The notes under the pieces: model-generated
What the model was told of the DNA's origin: nothing
The model's input: the letters and a program-made list of their open reading frames with translations, nothing else
Database searches by the model: none
Shown: piece by piece, positions 25,001-37,919 of the stretch
How the letters are laid out: each line of letters opens with the position of its first letter
Numbering within the stretch: the first letter of the stretch is position 1
Position numbers and translations under genes: made by a program
Origin: Trichoplax adhaerens
Lineage: Eukaryota; Placozoa; Uniplacotomia; Trichoplacea; Trichoplacidae
Direction of reading: 5' to 3'
Assembly: GCF_000150275.1 (NCBI RefSeq)
Contig: NW_002060951.1
Location: 2,180,297-2,244,296, forward strand
Length of the DNA: 64,000 bases

Positions 25001-25654
25001 TCAAGGAGAACTAATCATGATGAGTAATTCATCATTAAAGAATGTCAAAATACCTATACGTGTATTTTTGTCACAAAATTGTATACTTATTGGTACTAGT
25101 TGCTTAAATTGTTTAAGTTCCAAATAAGCTTCTAGTTTAATAGGTGCACCATTTAAAATTGACCATGTAAGAAGTAATCTATTGAAAACTTGCTATCTGG
25201 ATGTTTGGATTAATATATAGTGCTAGTTTTGCTCACAAAATCAGGTTCGAATAAAAATTATACAATTCCTTCAATAGAATCTTCCCCACGAGAAACATAA
25301 TTTTATTTTGCAATAGTCTTTAATTAAGAAGACCAGACTTGATTTTAAAGATATTCTGAATGAGATATTTTGCATCTATTGGTATGTATTGATTAATTGA
25401 CGCCTAAAATTCTTGATTTATATTTGCAAGATCTAGCTTAATATCATTAGATTTTCATATAAATCACTAAACTAGAAATAAAAATTAATGCCAATCTTTG
25501 ACACTAAGATATAGGTATTAGAAGCTAATATGTTATTTGTGAGACTACGGATAAGTAATTCCTTACTATTTTCAGGGTATAGGTAGTAAGACTTCGTAAG
25601 AAATTGGAGAAAGCTCAGTTTAGCGGCTTTACGATTCGTTAGATTTTGTCGCAT
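25001..25654 (-). pseudogene. Decayed coding region of unknown family
   Basis: Several minus-strand frames read like protein but are separated by stops. At 25472-25654 is a 60-residue ORF (KLSFLQFLTKSYYLYPENS, KELLIRSLTNN). At 25001-25192 is a 63-residue open frame without ATG (RLLLTWSILNGAPIKLE, QFKQLVPISIQFCDKNT, IGILTFFNDELL). Between them lie shorter stretches such as INQYIPIDAKYLIQNIFKIK. The amino-acid composition is balanced rather than the Ile/Asn/Lys/Tyr bias of random frames here. I do not recognise the family. It could be a mobile-element gene or a dead host gene. Confidence 0.3.
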
Positions 25655-26673
25655 AAATGGTTGTAACAGTCAGATAAACCCTTTGAAGATATTTAGTGGG
25701 TTATATAGCTTCATTTGCTCTACTTTATCTTTATATAAAGTTGCTCGTAATTAATAACATCGAGTCCAGTAACGTATCTTAGTAGCTGTATTGCAAATTT
25801 ATTACTTTGAGAGCTTTTATTATCGGTGTTTCTGTGATGGAACAGAAAATTAAATCAAAATTCATCCCTTTGCCATCAATATTAACTTAATAGCGTTATT
25901 TAATATTACAGACAGAGCGTCGGAAGTTGCCAACTTTCTGATGCGTTAATATATCGTTAACTATTAGCATTTAACAATTACCTCTAAAAATTGTTGGTTA
26001 ATAATAATAATAAAATAATTGCGGGCAAATAATAAAACTTTATGCTATAGCTAGCTAAGAAAGACCTCTGCTAACTGCCATCATTAAATAGAGTATAAAT
26101 TTTCACATATTAAATATCCTTTCTGATGACATTTTATATTCTCTTTAACTTATTAGTTATTGGTACAAGTAATGGTTTCTACGTTCTATAAAAGACTATA
26201 ATTTTGATGTTTTAAAAGGTGAGAAGGCTTAAATTGCCCTTAATAATTTAAGATAATGATTTTCGTACTAGCTAACTCCCTAGAATTGCTAAAAGCTTAC
26301 CAGAATTAAGGGTATACTTTGATATAAAACAGCTTTAGTAATGTTTCTGTAGGCTAAACTACTGGTTCCGAACGAATTATTTTATATTCGTTTCTTAGCA
26401 TTTCGATCCTAAACTTCCTTTAATATCGAAATCAGGAAGTATTCGGCTCCACTATCATGTGCTTTCAGTCCGTAGTTTTTATAAAGATCATAATAATCCA
26501 ACAGTATCATCAAAGAAATTTTGAAATGTTGAAGAAACGTTAATCGATTAACAAAAATAAAACTTTAGCATATGATAGTGTGAGATGTATTCGTTAAGAG
26601 GATCCAGATGTAGCATAAACCTTGCTATAAAAAAAAATTCATAAGTGGGACTTATGAGAAAAATTTGCAGCAT
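25655..26673. other. Intergenic, no gene seen
   Basis: AT-rich. The only structure noted is an imperfect inverted repeat near 25925-25955 (GGAAGTTG and CAACTTTC). Confidence 0.45.
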
Positions 26674-26886
26674 TCATACTAACTTCAGCTTTTTTCCTAA
26701 CAGCAAGTAACGACATATTTTCATCATTTTAGTGATCTTTCTGGGATATGCCTTAGAATTTTCATTCACACCCTTCTGAACCATCTTCTGCTGTACCATA
26801 TTCTTACGATATTGTAAATCGACTGCTGGATTGGCAATAATGCCTAGAGAATCGCAAAGTCCAACAAAAAGGTCCGTTTGTGACAT
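26674..26886 (-). CDS. Hypothetical protein or first exon
   Basis: A 70-residue ORF begins MSQTDLFVGLCDSLGIIANP and continues with a basic, amphipathic second half (MVQQKMVQKGV, KITKMMKICRYLLLGKKLKL). The last codons before the stop overlap a good donor (GTATGA), so this may be the first exon of a spliced gene whose remainder I could not find downstream. I do not recognise it. Confidence 0.25.
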   Translation of the reverse strand: MSQTDLFVGLCDSLGIIANPAVDLQYRKNMVQQKMVQKGVNENSKAYPRKITKMMKICRYLLLGKKLKLV

Positions 26887-29857
26887 GATATAACTTTTGG
26901 CTAATAAAAATTAAGTTACCCTTCTGGACAGAAAATCGATTTTTGCGTTTATTTAAATAGGTGTTACATATATTATTTACAGCGATAAGTTAAGATACCA
27001 TAATGAGCTAAAATTTATTATGATAGCTTTCTGTAAGAAATTACATTTTATTCTACCTGAATAGAAAACAATTATATTTACTCATCCATAATTTAAGTTT
27101 AATAATCTATCCTATTGGTTGAGCTTTATAAATTAAATTAGAAATTCAGAATTTTTGAAATATTGCGAAATAACATTGTTTGATCGACTTCTGCATCATT
27201 TATTCAAAGAATAAACCATTCATACAGTACACAAAGGAATCATTAATTATCATTACTTCCATAATTATTTCATTCGCAGTGACATGCACCCTTACATTCT
27301 ATAAAGCATCAAAGGTTATCGTACGTAAAGTCATTATTATAAGGTATCAAGCGATTGTATACAGCGCTGCACAGTGTTCTATACAGTATTTAAATTGTTA
27401 GAACAATGAAAATAAACTTAATTTTACGTGATACATATACAAGCAAACTACAAAATTAATTCAACTAAGCAAATTTTATACCTAAATATATATTTCGATC
27501 ATTACTAAATTTGCACACCTAATTCATGATCCATGTAATGAATCGACTTTCCCTTTTGTATTTCTCACTTTTAGTTAATGTACGTACCGATGCCTCATTT
27601 GGATAAAATTTAAAAAGCATGGCAAAACTTTCACAAATATATATAGGTTTAATTACTATCATTTAAATAAAAATTATAGGAAAATTATTCTAATAATCGA
27701 CTTAATTGGAGGACGGTCAGATAGATCAAGTATTAAATTTCGGTAATTTCCTCTATTGTTCATCCTTTATGCCGTGGACAAAAGCTCCAGTACTTCCATA
27801 TAGTGAATTCATCTGTCTTACAAGCCCAATTTTTATTTAATTTCATATTTATGTGCTTGCAGTTTGGACTAGATCCGACTGGACTGTGCCGAGGACTACT
27901 TGCAGGATATGTAAAACTACCTATAGACAATTATTTATTCCCACAACAGCCTAAAAGTGACGGCAATACAGGAAATTTTATATGATGCTTTTGAATAACT
28001 TACTGCATAGAATACTAGAAAGTATTTAAGTTACTATCGTACTCAGTTGATTCCACTGTTGTATTTTTTAGAATCTCGGATCAATTTTCAGTTTCGTATT
28101 GCTATTGTTACCCACATTCACTGGATCATAGTTTGTTTCAGAAGGGTCAAAATTTAAATCAAACTTTTACTCTAACTTATATTTTATACAATTATAGACA
28201 GATCTAGAGTAATTCGATTAAGGTATAATATAAAATATCGCAAAACTTGTATTATGCCAGATTATTCTTTCCTTGAACTGATTCTACCTTATGCAATAGT
28301 AGCTATTTATATTTTCTCTCTAGGACTAAATGTGTTAAACATTAATGACGATTGTTGATGGCAATTTTACATTAAATTTTATTCCGGCAAGGAGCAGTCA
28401 CTGATATCGTTAAAAATGCATGAACGTAGTGAGCAAGAACATACAATTATCTAGTCAATTAATAACTAATTTTATAGCTTAAACTATCAAATTTTCAGTA
28501 AAATAGCTTCCTTAACAACCTATCGATTCATTTTTCATTACCAGTAAATAAAAGATACATAAAGCTACTAAACCTTTACAACTTATAAAACACATTCATA
28601 TACGAGTACAGACAAAAATATATACAGTATAAAATGAGCTTTATAGCTTAAAGCATTCGTTGCAATCGTAGCTAAGAATTATGTAAACAGACCAATATCG
28701 CAATTGAGTATGGTATAATTAATCGATGACTACTGATCTGCAGTGTACTCATTAGCTTCAACTTTCATTTATATCAGTTTACCGTCGCTCTTTGAAACAT
28801 TGGTATATAAAGATTATAATTCTAATATATGCTGTCAACAATTTTTCAAATATAACATTAGATCGTAGTAATTGCTATACCTATTCCTACTCTAAGACAA
28901 TCTCTCGATAAGTCATCCCCAGTTATAGCATATTAACAGTTTATAGCTTTATGATTGATTAATTATTGTTGAAAACTGTACTAGTAACAGTTAAACAATG
29001 TAATAAGTACTGTACATTTCTAGGTCTCAAACTGATCTCCCTCCTTAAGTAATCAGTGTTTTATAGCCCATTTCTTAAATACGTTGACAAACATGGTTTG
29101 TCGGACGATCTTCTTGGTCAATTCTTCTTACAGTGTGATCTAGTTCTCCCCTCATTATTCATTATTAAAATTCCATCATCAAGTCGATAAAATATACCAT
29201 TCTTAACATTGCCGGCCATATAAATTCTATTTTCCTGCGCAGATATATGTTAAAAATGAAAGAAACTTAAATTACAACATCAAGTATGTACTGAATATAT
29301 TGAGCTTTACCAACAAGAATTTTTCTTTTAGAACTGCGTATAAGAGCTTTAAAATTTTATGGTTGTATTTTAGATTACTTAAGTTGCAACTGATATGATT
29401 CGCAGGTTCTTGTTCATGGTCTCCTAATTATAACAGGATTATTAGCTTTTCTATCCTTGTACAATCAGTTGGTAACACTAAAGACCAATGGTTCTTAAAA
29501 AATTTTATCTGCTAGAGTATATTGCGCCACTCTGAATTCAATACAATAAGAACCATTAATAATTCACTTCTGTTAATTAATTGAAGTTAGAATAGAGATT
29601 TTCATGGTTTCTAAGATAAGCAGGTCGTTCATTCCAATAAATTCTTAACTTTATTCATTTTATAAACTTATGAACACTTAAAACATAGACTAATACTATG
29701 AATGGTAAAGTGCAAACGGGTTTATAGTAGAATAAATTACATCAAACACAAATAATAAATTCACAATACTACAATTTTCCATATATTTGAATGATTATAT
29801 TATAGTACATTAAGCAGCAAAAATTTTCTGAACCTTACTGTAAACATACTTTTTATT
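26887..29857. other. Intergenic, no gene seen
   Basis: This is AT-rich sequence. Plus-strand ORFs at 27180-27401 and 27803-27985 have no family motif, and I see no convincing splice context. Confidence 0.45.
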
Positions 29858-30938
29858 TTATGTATTGCTGTATCTTAAAAATGTCGGATACCAGTACAAA
29901 ATAAGAAAAATCATTGGATTGAATAAACAGTTTGCTGGGAAAAGAAGGGTGATAAATACACCAAAAGGAGCAAATTTTTCATTTTTATAGCCATCATAAC
30001 CAAGAGTATAACCAAAAGAAATCACTGTGACTGGCATCCAACACAGGATATTCGTTATCGTAATTAGTCCAGTTGTCAAAATTACGCCTCGATCAATTTT
30101 AGTCGAATTACTTTTTGAATTTTGTATTATTGCTCTGATTTTACCGAAGTATCCAGTTTTTCTTAAATTATAACCTATTGCTATATACAATATACTAGTT
30201 GCTCCATATATAATTACGGCAGAACAACCGGATAAGAAAATATAAATCTGAACGTCTGAATTGCTGATATCGTCAATAAGACAAAGATCATGATACCAAT
30301 TCACGATACTAACATTTTTCATAGTTACATCAGTAATATAGCATGCAATGGCACCTAAAATACATGATGTAAACCATATTAGGACACAAAACAACAATGC
30401 GCGCTTGAAATTACATTTCAGCTGAAATTTTAATGGATATACGAGCGCAACGTATCTGTCCAAGGTGATAAGTAATGTGGTTTGACATGAAGCGGTTGCC
30501 CCAGTAATGGAAATAAAACGTAGCACAGTGCACTGGGAAGCTTCGAGCCCAACGTCGATGACTGCGACTAAAAGTAAAGTTATAAGACACACTAGTTCCG
30601 GCAAATGTTTGATTATAAGTTGCACCTACACTTATGTCCGCAATACATAATACTAGCAAATAAATCGATGAAAGCATATCGGCTAAGCTAAGGCTCAAAA
30701 ATAAGGTGGCTGCCACTTGACCAAGCTTACACTGGTTATTCATTTTCTTAGACATAGAGATTGCCAATGATCTATTCCTTTCAAATTGAATTTTTATCAT
30801 ACTAGCAATGCGGCTGTTGATCTTACGCTTTCTTAAATTTTGATAATTAATTACAACAACCAAAATGTTAAATAAAATTCCCAATGACCCACACGTCCAG
30901 CACAGAACTCTAGAAGGTGATGAATTTAAAATAGCCAT
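29858..30938 (-). CDS. Rhodopsin-class GPCR with one frameshift
   Basis: It encodes a seven-helix receptor. Frame one (30938 down to about 30540) gives a short N-terminus, TM1 (GSLGILFNILVVVINYQNL), a basic first intracellular loop, TM2 (LFLSLSLADMLSSIYLLVL) and extracellular loop 1 ending RRWARS. The reading then shifts by one base near 30536-30545 into the second frame. That frame starts at the conserved TM3 cysteine (SQCTVLRFISITG) and carries LDRYVALVYPLKF (DRY), TM4, TM5, ILCWMPV (CWxP) in TM6 and NPMIF (NPxxY variant) in TM7. The reading stops at 29858 after a very short tail. Apart from the shift every hallmark is intact, so an assembly or sequencing indel is as likely as a recent null allele. 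The ligand is unknown. It is related to the pseudogene at 21025-22290. Confidence 0.75.
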
Positions 30939-33850
30939 TATAATTATATTTTATACTGAAAGGAGTATAAAGATTTGCTATTTAGGTATAGTAGGTTATG
31001 ATGCCAAAAAATCTTGAAGTGAATGGTGTTAAATTCATTTCTATAGAGAGCAAATTGAGTAATTGCCGCAGTTTATTAAATTTTGATCAGATTGAAACGA
31101 TTTGCCTTCTGTTAATTTATCAACAGCACCAATGCCAGGGACTACTAAGCATTGGACTAATCAAATTTTTCTCCTTATGAATCTCTTCCTGACTACGGTA
31201 ATGCAAATATTATAAAAGTCCAATGCTTTTAATACTAAAGTTATCATTAATTAGAGGAAAGGTTTATTCAAATAGAATACATACGTATAAGGATAATGAC
31301 ATACGAATAGTAAGTTATTACTATGCATGGCGTTCTTAGTTATAAATGCTACTATATAATAATTGCAAGTTTCATTACCAGCTTTTATCAATACATAGAA
31401 TTGCCTATAATTAAACTTGAAGTAGATAATTAGTTTCCGATAAAATTCATTGTGATTCAAGTAAAAACAATACCAGTTGTCTCTACAAGTTTAGAGAGAT
31501 TTTTACAAGTTCTGTCTACCATCAGATGATTATAATTCAGAATACACTATTACAAAGGGACTGTCACTTTCTGCCAAATAGTTTGTAATAGTTTTTAACA
31601 CTAGTATTACTAAAGGTCATTTTCATCTATTAAAGGTCAATCTAAAAACGTGCTTCCACATTTCTAAACTATTTATAAACCGTAACTATCCACCTGTCAT
31701 ATTAATCTGTTAACAAATGTAATTTAGAATTGAAAATAAGAGGTAATGTCGATCTCGAATCTTCTTCCACACGCAATGTACAGCAGTTTACATTAAAAAA
31801 TTAAAACCCTGCTTTTACTTACGTAGTTCGCTAAATCGCGTTTACAAATAAATACATACAATACAAAAATAAATAGAACAGCAATATAATTACAATTGTT
31901 TCAATTATTCTCTCTTTTATTATTATCTTCTATATTTTAATAAAACTAATTGTATGTAAGCATCTGCAGAGCACAAATCCCAAAGTAAACGATAGAAGAT
32001 TAATATTACATCACGATAACATTTAGTTTCAGCTGGATACAAAATTTTAATCCCATATAGATAAAAATGTTAATAAACCAAAACAAAAATTTTGATTTTT
32101 ATTATTCGAGAAATCACATATATAATGGCTTCTGCAAAATTTACGAGAACTATCTTCATAGCAATTCGTATACTGTTATTAAAGTACTAAATCTACCTAA
32201 TTTTAGTTTAAATAAATAATCTACTCTATGCCATTAATCAAATCCTGTTGGCAGTCTCCTATATTTGAAGAAAAAATGTCCTATTCAAAGTTCTAACATA
32301 TTTTTTGAGTTGTTCGGAGTAGTATCATATACATTTTCTATACCAATTTACTATTGGGTTACTTTATACTGTAAGCCACACACGCTTATAAAATAACGTG
32401 CGCTCCAGGGTATTAAAGGGATTGGGTTGACTAAGACTAAGGACTACAGTAAGCGTATAAATAAAGAAGTGTTGCCTAATACAACATTTGGTTAATTAGT
32501 TCTTCTCTATTCGAAATTAGATGCCATTCATCTAGCCATAAATCACTACCACTTGAAATGTCTCGTAAAAGAATCAGCGATACTTTCTGAAAATATCAGT
32601 TTACGTGAGTGTGAGTAACTTGCACAGGATAAGGTATTAGTGGATACCGGTAGTTAATTAATGATGATGAAGCGACTCATCTTACTGTGCTATTTGGAGT
32701 ACGTGATGTTTTAAGGTCGCGGCTAATAGCTTTCATTTGTTCCCTCATAATTGGAGTTGTTTTGTCTCCGAGCAATATATTTTCAGAAAGCATGTTTACT
32801 ACCGCTGACATTTATGTATATTATGAATCAAGTAATAGCTAAATCCCAGTTGATATTTCAGTAGAAAACATCACGTGATGATTTAAATATACAAAAAAAC
32901 TAAAGTGGCAACAATTTTAGATATGAATATGATTACCTAAACGTTCATAAAAGTGCCCTACTTTTGTAACTTAAACTTGAGTTAGATATCAATGGCAATC
33001 TAAAATGATATTAATAAGACTTACTGAAATAGGTTTAGGTGACGTAAATATTTAAATTATGTATTAGTGATTCTCCCAGGATTAGTTTCACTCACTTTCT
33101 ATAATTAAATGACGAAACATGTTAAGACAGTAAGTATTATCCATCAATATGTATTTACGAGAAGTATTGTAAGCTGAAATCTTCTGCAGCTGACTGCGTA
33201 CGTGAATAAGTGTATCTACAACAGCTATAATCGAATATCTAGCCAAAGATTCGAAAATATTGCTTTCAAAAATTTAACTTGTCAGTAGACTTGTTAGCCT
33301 ATGTTTCATACTTACGTTACGAACGAACTTTTTATTTAAGAGCCGTAATAAAGTTATCATGTGATAGATTATCTAGAAATGTACTAATAATTAATTAATT
33401 TGTGCACGTAACAAAATTAAATACGCGTAAATTGATAGGCTTTCAATCAAGTTCGGGTTCACAATTTAGTCTGAATATTAGAGATATATAGCTTTTAGTG
33501 ATCTCCTGACGATGGAAGATTGTGCGTATTTTGGCTTTTGCCTAGGCGAATACTCCGAGAGCAGGCCTAACAGTGAGCTTATTGTGATTAATTTCCTACT
33601 ATACAGTATTTTAGATAGTTGCTAATTTTCTTCAATAATTAATATAATTAGTTATTGGATAATTAACTATTGAATACTATAGCGTTTTTAAAATAAATAA
33701 AAATGCAACCGTAGGATCATCCTCAATCTTTACAATCGGTTGAAATACAAGCATTTTTACATCATATAAAGCAACTAATACTAATACTCAGTCATCGTTT
33801 ATAAATAGTGACCTAATCTTTGCAGATTCATTATATATTGTTACGATTAA
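30939..33850. other. Intergenic, no gene seen
   Basis: This is upstream of the minus-strand GPCR. A TATAAATAAAG motif lies near 32456. ORFs here are short and featureless. Confidence 0.45.
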
Positions 33851-33855
33851 GTAGC

Positions 33856-34421
33856 TGTAATATATACCGATCACGAAATTCAAAATTTTAGAAAAATAAG
33901 GGCTTTATTGAATCTTATACAAAGATTAACTACACACAGCTCTACTCTGGCCGAATACTACTACTAAAGACTTCTAGAACGAACTAACAGAATAATCTAA
34001 AGTTGCATGCTTTTATACTTTTCGTAGCATTCGCAGCTGCAATCCGCACGGCAACCTTTTAACTTATTTTACATATACTTAAATTATTCTTAGTAACACT
34101 ATTCTACTGCGGACCATCATTAATTTGATATCGATACGACTACAGTATTTATGTAGACATTATTTACACCAGCCAAAGTACAATGAATTAACCATATCCT
34201 AATATATGATTTACAGTTCTATTTTTATCTATAACCTTATTAGTAACTCAACACCTAACTGTATATAGTCATCTGTACTCTAGCATAGAGTCTATACCAC
34301 TACAGTCTATAGTTACGGCTACCAAATATCTCTTAGGATAAATATAGAAGTTACGCACGCTACCGTATATTATACTAAACATGGCTAACAGTCTACAATC
34401 ACAATACTAAATTATATTACA
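33856..34421 (-). mobile_element. Solo-LTR-like element with exact 5-bp target duplication
   Basis: This 566-bp element has inverted ends TGTAATATA and TATATTACA. GTAGC flanks it exactly on both sides (33851-33855 and 34422-34426). On the minus strand it has TATAAAAG (34011-34018) followed by AATAAA (33904-33909). There is no ORF. It has the same layout as the elements at 4751, 12100 and 56298, with a different interior and terminal sequence. Confidence 0.8.
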
Positions 34422-34426
34422 GTAGC

Positions 34427-37400
34427 ATATTCAATAGCTTTTATGAACTTATTATCAAATTATATCCTAAATGGGGTACGATAAACGATAGCTGGTCTGA
34501 AAATGGGTATTACTATCACGCTTCATTGCCTAGCCCCAGTTATTATTATTAATATATACTACTAGTACAAACTCCCGTCGCTTTGCTGACGGTTTATCGA
34601 TAACAACCGCTATAAGAAAATGTAACAATCAAAATGGCTATGCAGAAAACTCTATAAAGATTCTATGTTTATTCAATTTTTCATCAGAGTATTACATCGA
34701 ATCAAAATTTAAAGACCCAGTCGCCACCCTTAGCAATATAACGAATACTATTTTAATAATCAGTACTCTGCAGAAATGACTACCTTAGAGCTATTCGTTT
34801 TACATGAAGAAATGTTGAGGTAAAAAGTACTGTAAGAATCTTATACTGACCTATTGAAATAAACCCATAATCAAAGTCATCTAACAGTAGTATAAATACC
34901 ATCCCTCACTCTGAGCCAATCATGCGTGATTTATTGAGACACACTGATGTCGCTTATCGAGGGGCCCTGTAGTCTCACTTAAGGAAGGTAATCCTCACAC
35001 CGCTAGTCTGCTCGGGTCTAGCGTGACTGTTTTATTCATCACTACCGGAGCCTCACTATAACCTACTTTCCTACAGTATCTTAGGTTACTCTATATCAAT
35101 TTGCAATTTTGATGCAAGGATTAGAACATCGTTATCGTCGCTATTTAAAAATAAGTAAAAATCAAAGAATTTTTTTAGATAAATTTGTGTACTTCACCGC
35201 ATATTTTATTATTTATTAAATGAGCTTATGAGATTATTTGCAGGATCAGTCTAGTTACATTTAATTTAAAAGCCACTAAGATTAAGCTATACTTTCAAAA
35301 CCGACAAGGTTGAAACCTTGATCAAAATACAAGTATCAGCGTTGTTGATGAGCATCGATTATATCTAGCTTTTCACTATACAACAATTATCAGGTACTAT
35401 AAAAATCGAATAAAAAATGACAAAACGGGCATTTTATCATTAATAGCCATTTAAGATACTGTTTACTGTAATATACGCAATTGGAAAATAGTGATGGAGT
35501 TACTTGATTTTTTCAAACACCATACTAACTAAAACAAAGTCAAAGCTTTTAATCTACATGTGAATGATGATCTGACCTCGTCACTGAATCTTCTCGTTCC
35601 TCTATGCTTACTGTATACAACCCAATAACCTTATGTTTGCATGTACTGTGCAGTACAGAGTCAATGCGCCGTATGTAACGTTAACTATTACTACTATACG
35701 ATAATCATTTGTATTGTTTTGTTGGCCAAGTTTTTGATGCTATCAATGCTATAAGAAAATAAAGAATTAATACTACGTGAAATCCCATCGTTCAAATAAT
35801 GATAGTAACCAAATTTTCTTCAGCCATTAGAATAGCACAAATGCAGCTCGAGACTTTTACGGATTTTAAATGGCTTTATTTAATAGAGCAAAAATTTTTA
35901 TTGAGAAAAGCTCAGAAATATTGGTTCCAATCTTGCTCCAATACATTTTTCGGTAATTACAGATTAGTAACTAATACTCTCCAACCACTACATGATTTAC
36001 CTAACAATAATTGCTACAGTATCTAATATACGGTACGCGTAGTAGGCCTTTCTATTCTACATATGTTTTAGATGTGGCTGTCTTAATTGAAATACAATCG
36101 ATTACTAAACTGGATACTAAATTTTTGCGTGTCAGCAATTTTAAAGCAAGAATTAAGACATAATTACTGTTTCTTAAATTCGAATTACGAAATAAAGCAA
36201 ATACGTACGTATTCGTCATTTTTGACGGAAAAAGGGCTGGAAATCAAGTCCGTCCGTAACACTGTAAACCGTTTGTCTGTACGTACTGTATGTACAGTAG
36301 TAGCAAAATTTACGATAATTTCTCATGAAACAAAGTCTGCATCTATCGGTTTTAACACAGCGACAGCTAAAGGTATACGCAGTAGCGCCAGTACAAACAT
36401 CTCAAATCAATATCATCCTTCGACATAAAACGTCATGAAAATCGCAAGTACAGCATAACACATAGGAAGGTTGCCAATTATAATAATAATAATTATATCT
36501 ATCTATATGGTTATTTTTTTATGACAGTATGCTCGCAAATGTTCAATGTATAAATAATTATAATTAGTTACTTAAAGTCCTCCCCGTATTAATTAATTAA
36601 TCAGACTATTTTAAGAAGCTGTTAATGCCCAATCTAGGAGCCGGTAATTAGATATTACGTAAAATACTATCATATCAGAATATGTGACATAATTGAAGAT
36701 TTGAGGCAATGTACGTACGAATAAGCACGGTACGCGTATTTCTGTTCTTATTAATGTAGTCATCAATAATCGTTCGTACTTCGTACTATCGGTTGTCTGG
36801 AAATCTAATTTAAGACATGATCAGTTCATTGTATGCTATATTCATAATAGTTATAAATCGTGCTTCATGGTACAAACTCTCTTTTAAAGTTAAAAATCTA
36901 ATAATTATGTATTGTTACTATACAGTATACTGTATGATACTAAAATACAGATCATGCACTCTTGATCTCTACTCGCAAATCGCTGTGACACACTGCACAG
37001 TGAAATCACCATTGATGATCAGTACCAAAACAGATACTCGTGAATACGATATCCTGCATAGTGAATTGCTTCGTAAATAGGCTTGAAAGCGAATAGATAA
37101 ATCGGGTATCGATTACTGATTGAATCCGGTTATTGCATGAAATTTATCCACCACCTCAGAATATTTTAGGTTGGAGGTATTAATGCTATGCTTAGTACCA
37201 TCAGCTAAAACAATCCAAAAAAGTAGATAAAGTCAGAATTTTGATTTTAATTAACGCTATAAGAGAATTAATTAAGACTTAAACTTGCTGTTCTGATATT
37301 GTTGCAATACGATTACAAAGTTTGAAATACATCTAGGACACATACATATTACTGGATTACGATACGTGTAATAGAATAGTCATAGCGTAGTTGAAGTTTA

Positions 37401-37919
37401 CAGATACTTTATTTGACAATTAAAAAAATCATCTTACATAAAGCAACTTGGATAGTTGGCTCGGAGTCGTCATTCTTCACCTGAGTGCGAATGATACACT
37501 TAGTGTTGGATTCCGCAACCTTCTTCCCAGATAGACATCGTAAAAACTCTCTGTCAAGAAGATATATCGAATATAAAATGGAAAGTGTTAGCCTGTTAAT
37601 ATAACAAAGCAGTTAAAGTAAAAATACTAGTGCAGTAGAGCATCTGCAAATACTCATCGAACAGACCTTGCAGATTTCGATCTCAAATCAAAACTGCAAA
37701 ATGATACGTTAATTCTACCAGCGTTAGTCAAATTGATCAATCGTGCCGACATTTTAAGTTCACAACTAAATCACAACTACGGTATCATTAGACTAAAGAA
37801 ATCAAGCAGGGGCTTTTACACTACTGTACACTGGTGCAATCTCCTTAACTTAATCAACCCGTAAAGAAAGCAGGAAACACGACTACAACAGCAGGTCGAT
37901 CGAAGCTTTTACTTAGACT
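34427..37919. other. Intergenic, no gene seen
   Basis: It contains a GC-richer stretch at about 34850-35110 and scattered CGTACTGTACAG palindromes near 35650 and 36290. Plus-strand ORFs at 35799-36026, 36087-36428 and 36817-37080 have no recognisable motif. Confidence 0.45.
34891..34898 (+). promoter_or_regulatory. TATA-box motif heading a GC-richer stretch
   Basis: TATAAATA is followed by about 200 bp of unusually GC-rich sequence for this window (for example GAGGGGCCCTGTAGTCTC). This could be a core promoter or part of another LTR-like element. No ORF follows and no flanking duplication was found. Confidence 0.3.

Noticed and set aside
30560-30640. Short intron joining the two GPCR frames (GTAGGT to TTTTAG)
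   Set aside because: It would be about 62 bases and leave the wrong phase, and it removes the conserved loop-1 tryptophan. A one-base shift explains the data better.
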